A DNA stretch of 7,524 nt. Origin: Promethearchaeota archaeon (GTDB lineage: Archaea > Asgardarchaeota > Lokiarchaeia > Sigynarchaeales > SOKP01). The notes below the pieces were generated by a model. That model was given only the letters and a program-made list of their open reading frames with translations, had not been told where the DNA came from and ran no database searches. Positions within the stretch are counted from its first letter, which is position 1. Each line of letters starts with the position of its first letter. The stretch spans positions 1 to 7,524 of the forward strand of contig WJKD01000565.1 in NCBI GenBank assembly GCA_014729315.1. The letters are read 5' to 3'. A program made the position numbers and the translations under genes. This document shows positions 5,874 through 7,524 of the stretch, piece after piece.

Positions 5874-6596
5874 ATGGCTATTGGGTATAATACATTTGAA
5901 TTTAACTTATTTCTATCCTTTACAATTATAATTTTAATTCTTAAATTCTTAATAATAATTTACATTTCAAGAGTTATTCTCAAACGAAAGAGGGATATTG
6001 GGAAATTTTCGTTTGATTTTATAACAGGAATGTTTATTTTAATTATTTGCTTTTTTGTTTCTAGACTATTATTTGTTTATTTTGATTTTTATTTAACTAA
6101 ATTTGACCTATCTAAATATACGTATGATTCTTATATTTTAATTTGGCAAATAGCCATGTTTATCTTGTCTATTGGATTCTTTTTTACTTTATTTACTGTA
6201 GATCTAAAAGTTTTAGATTTTAAATTCAAAGGTATTTTTGCCTACATAATGCTTGGGACAGGATTCTTTCAATTATTATACCCAATCAAGACGATTGATG
6301 ATTTTATCTTAGTAAATACTGTGGGTCTCCTATACGGATTAGTAGCAGTGATTTTACCGATTATTTTTTTTTACGTGGGTTTCAAGACCAGAAGCCTTCG
6401 CAGTTCTGCCTATAGCATTGCGGTTGGAATAATAATATATACAATTGGAGGAACGGTCTTTAATCAAGCAATAATTGACCCTCTAATAAATCTTTATGGT
6501 GAGGGAATAATAATTGTCTTTTATTTTCTTTTCTTATTGTTTAAGACTATAGGTATTTCAGTATTTGCGTATGGAGTAGTGAATTTTAGATTATAA
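5874..6596 (+). CDS. Uncharacterised seven-helix membrane protein
   Basis: I do not recognise the family. The 240 residues are almost entirely hydrophobic, with seven probable membrane helices at about 10-35, 46-70, 86-108, 119-136, 145-168, 178-197 and 211-236. By the positive-inside rule the N-terminus is outside and the C-terminus inside: basic loops KRKRDIGK (37-44), LKVLDFKFKG (111-120) and KTRSLR (171-176) would face the cytoplasm. There is no soluble signalling domain, signal peptide or enzyme motif. Its size and topology resemble the stand-alone 7-TM sensor-like modules found in archaea, but that is only a shape match. Lys224 lies in helix 7, yet there is no rhodopsin signature around it. 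The gene is monocistronic with its own TATA element and is divergent from the peroxiredoxin gene. Existence is confident; function is unknown. Confidence 0.75.
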   Translation: MAIGYNTFEFNLFLSFTIIILILKFLIIIYISRVILKRKRDIGKFSFDFITGMFILIICFFVSRLLFVYFDFYLTKFDLSKYTYDSYILIWQIAMFILSIGFFFTLFTVDLKVLDFKFKGIFAYIMLGTGFFQLLYPIKTIDDFILVNTVGLLYGLVAVILPIIFFYVGFKTRSLRSSAYSIAVGIIIYTIGGTVFNQAIIDPLINLYGEGIIIVFYFLFLLFKTIGISVFAYGVVNFRL

Positions 6597-6639
6597 CTTT
6601 CAAATATTTTATTACGACCATTTAAAAGTCATCAAAATA

Positions 6640-6645
6640 TTTTTT
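6640..6645 (+). terminator. Oligo-T terminator after the 7-TM gene
   Basis: Six T on the plus strand, about 45 nt past the stop codon, in the convergent spacer between the 7-TM gene and the amidase. Plausible archaeal U-tract terminator. Confidence 0.35.
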
Positions 6646-6665
6646 AGTTTAAATCCTAAGTCTTT

Positions 6666-6677
6666 AAAAAGAAAAAA
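6666..6677 (-). terminator. Oligo-T terminator after the amidase
   Basis: On the minus strand this reads TTTTTTCTTTTT, starting 66 nt past the amidase stop codon. With the facing T-run at 6640-6645 it forms a two-sided termination zone between convergent genes. Confidence 0.45.
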
Positions 6678-6743
6678 GTAATAAATTAAGAATTGTTGAT
6701 TTTTACATTTTCATCTTAATATTAACTCCAAACTTGATTATGC

Positions 6744-7524
6744 TTACAACTTTGGTTTCTTCTCTTGCCATGGGTTAATATCTTCGAAAGCTTGCGAGAC
6801 TTGAAGCACGATGAGATCCTCAAATCGTGGTCCTATTATTTGCATACCAATTGGTAATCCATCTTTAGTCCATCCACACGGAATTGAAGCTGCAGGATTT
6901 CCCGACATATTGAAGGGATAAGTATAAGACATCCACGCAACGGGCGAGACTGCTTTACCTGCTATTTTAGGAGGATACATCATCCCCAATCCAAAGGGAG
7001 GACATGCAGTAGTTGGAGTAATTAAAATATCATAATCCTTAAAATGTTTATAAACCACTTCGTATAGGTTTTCCCTTCCATTTTCAGCTCGCTTAACATC
7101 AATAGCGCTATAGGATAATCCCGCTTGGATCATTTTTATCAGAGTATCGTCCAATTTGCTTTCATCTTTAAGTAAAGACTCAAAATCGTAAGCGAGTCCA
7201 GAAGTCACGAGCGTATTAAAAGCTAATTCGGGCTTTTTAATTTTCACTTTGACTTCTTCCACCAACCAATCATAATCCTCAAATTTTTTAGCAGCTGTTT
7301 CTACTGTATCTTTCACTTCTGGATTAATTGCTCTCACAAACCCAAGTTTGGTAGAATAACCTATTTTCAAATTTTTTGGTAGTTCGTTTAAAGCGTCTAA
7401 ATAGCTTGAAATTTTTCTCGGTATAGTAAAACGATCAGAATCATGTGGTCCTGCAATCACATCCAACATTAAAGCAGCATCTTTTACATTCCTCACAATA
7501 GGACCGTAATGATCTAATGTAGCC
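6744..7524 (-). CDS. Amidase-signature enzyme, C-terminal part (gene runs off right edge)
   Basis: About 259 codons of the C-terminal part of an amidase-signature hydrolase (GatA/AmiE-type fold), which cleaves or transfers amide nitrogen. The reading frame stays open to the window edge: residues TLDHYGPIVRNVKDAALMLD span the right end, a segment found in mid-protein in this family. Thus the GTG at 7496 is an internal Val, not a start. Other family marks are YDILITPTTACPP and, near the end, PFNMSGNPAASIPCG followed by DGLPIGMQIIGPRFED. The Ser-cisSer-Lys catalytic triad would be encoded beyond the window, so activity cannot be judged. The C-terminus (PWQEKKPKL) lacks the extra tail expected of some GatA proteins, and no gatB or gatC is visible here; a free-standing amidase of unknown substrate is more likely than tRNA amidotransferase subunit A. 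Confidence 0.88.
   Translation of the reverse strand, partial: ATLDHYGPIVRNVKDAALMLDVIAGPHDSDRFTIPRKISSYLDALNELPKNLKIGYSTKLGFVRAINPEVKDTVETAAKKFEDYDWLVEEVKVKIKKPELAFNTLVTSGLAYDFESLLKDESKLDDTLIKMIQAGLSYSAIDVKRAENGRENLYEVVYKHFKDYDILITPTTACPPFGLGMMYPPKIAGKAVSPVAWMSYTYPFNMSGNPAASIPCGWTKDGLPIGMQIIGPRFEDLIVLQVSQAFEDINPWQEKKPKL

Noticed and set aside
6523..6560. 7-TM protein as a microbial rhodopsin because of Lys224 in helix 7
   Set aside because: The Asp four residues before the Schiff-base Lys is absent (Phe220), and no helix-3 signature for a proton acceptor and retinal pocket is seen.
7494..7496. GTG at 7496 as start of the amidase gene
   Set aside because: The frame is open to the window edge, and the upstream residues (TLDHYGPI) continue a known mid-protein segment of amidases, so this is an internal Val codon.
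1..7524. CRISPR array, tRNA or rRNA genes, or a defence cassette
   Set aside because: No regularly spaced repeats, no tRNA-like cloverleaf or conserved rRNA segments, and no nuclease, toxin or NTPase genes were seen on either strand.

Overview
The window looks archaeal. It is strongly AT-rich, several genes have an archaeal-type TATA element 25-60 bp upstream of the start, two starts appear set up for leaderless transcripts, and strong Shine-Dalgarno sites occur inside an operon. The peroxiredoxin is of the type with a C-terminal CX5C that is common in archaea, and the transposase resembles ISH3/IS4-group elements. The mix of bacterial-like fatty-acyl metabolism, a 7-TM orphan protein and very AT-rich spacers would fit an Asgard archaeon (Lokiarchaeia-like). 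That placement is inference; nothing here proves it.

Layout from left to right: (1) 1-258, AT-rich flank with no convincing complete gene; (2) about 259-1700, an insertion sequence with one intact DDE transposase on the minus strand (289-1569) and weak candidate terminal inverted repeats; (3) 1771-2830, a minus-strand two-gene operon of hot-dog-fold proteins: an upstream FAS1-like/MaoC N-terminal-type subunit and a downstream MaoC catalytic-type subunit, arranged like a HadA/HadB (3R)-hydroxyacyl dehydratase pair and translationally coupled; (4) 3038-4765, a divergent FadD-like acyl-CoA ligase; (5) 4929-5591, a minus-strand peroxiredoxin; (6) 5592-5873, a divergent spacer with three small hairpins; (7) 5874-6596, an unrecognised seven-helix membrane protein; (8) 6744 to the right edge, the C-terminal part of an amidase-signature enzyme whose start lies outside the window.

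The biochemical core is the divergent pair: a ligase that would make acyl-CoA from a free fatty acid, facing a heteromeric enoyl-CoA hydratase/hydroxyacyl dehydratase. The two share a control region of about 200 bp. The strongest oddity is that the MaoC-type subunit keeps the N-P-x-H part of the hydratase signature but has Ala where the catalytic Asp should be. Peroxiredoxin, 7-TM protein and amidase are separate units with no evident pathway link. I see no CRISPR array, rRNA, tRNA or clear defence system.
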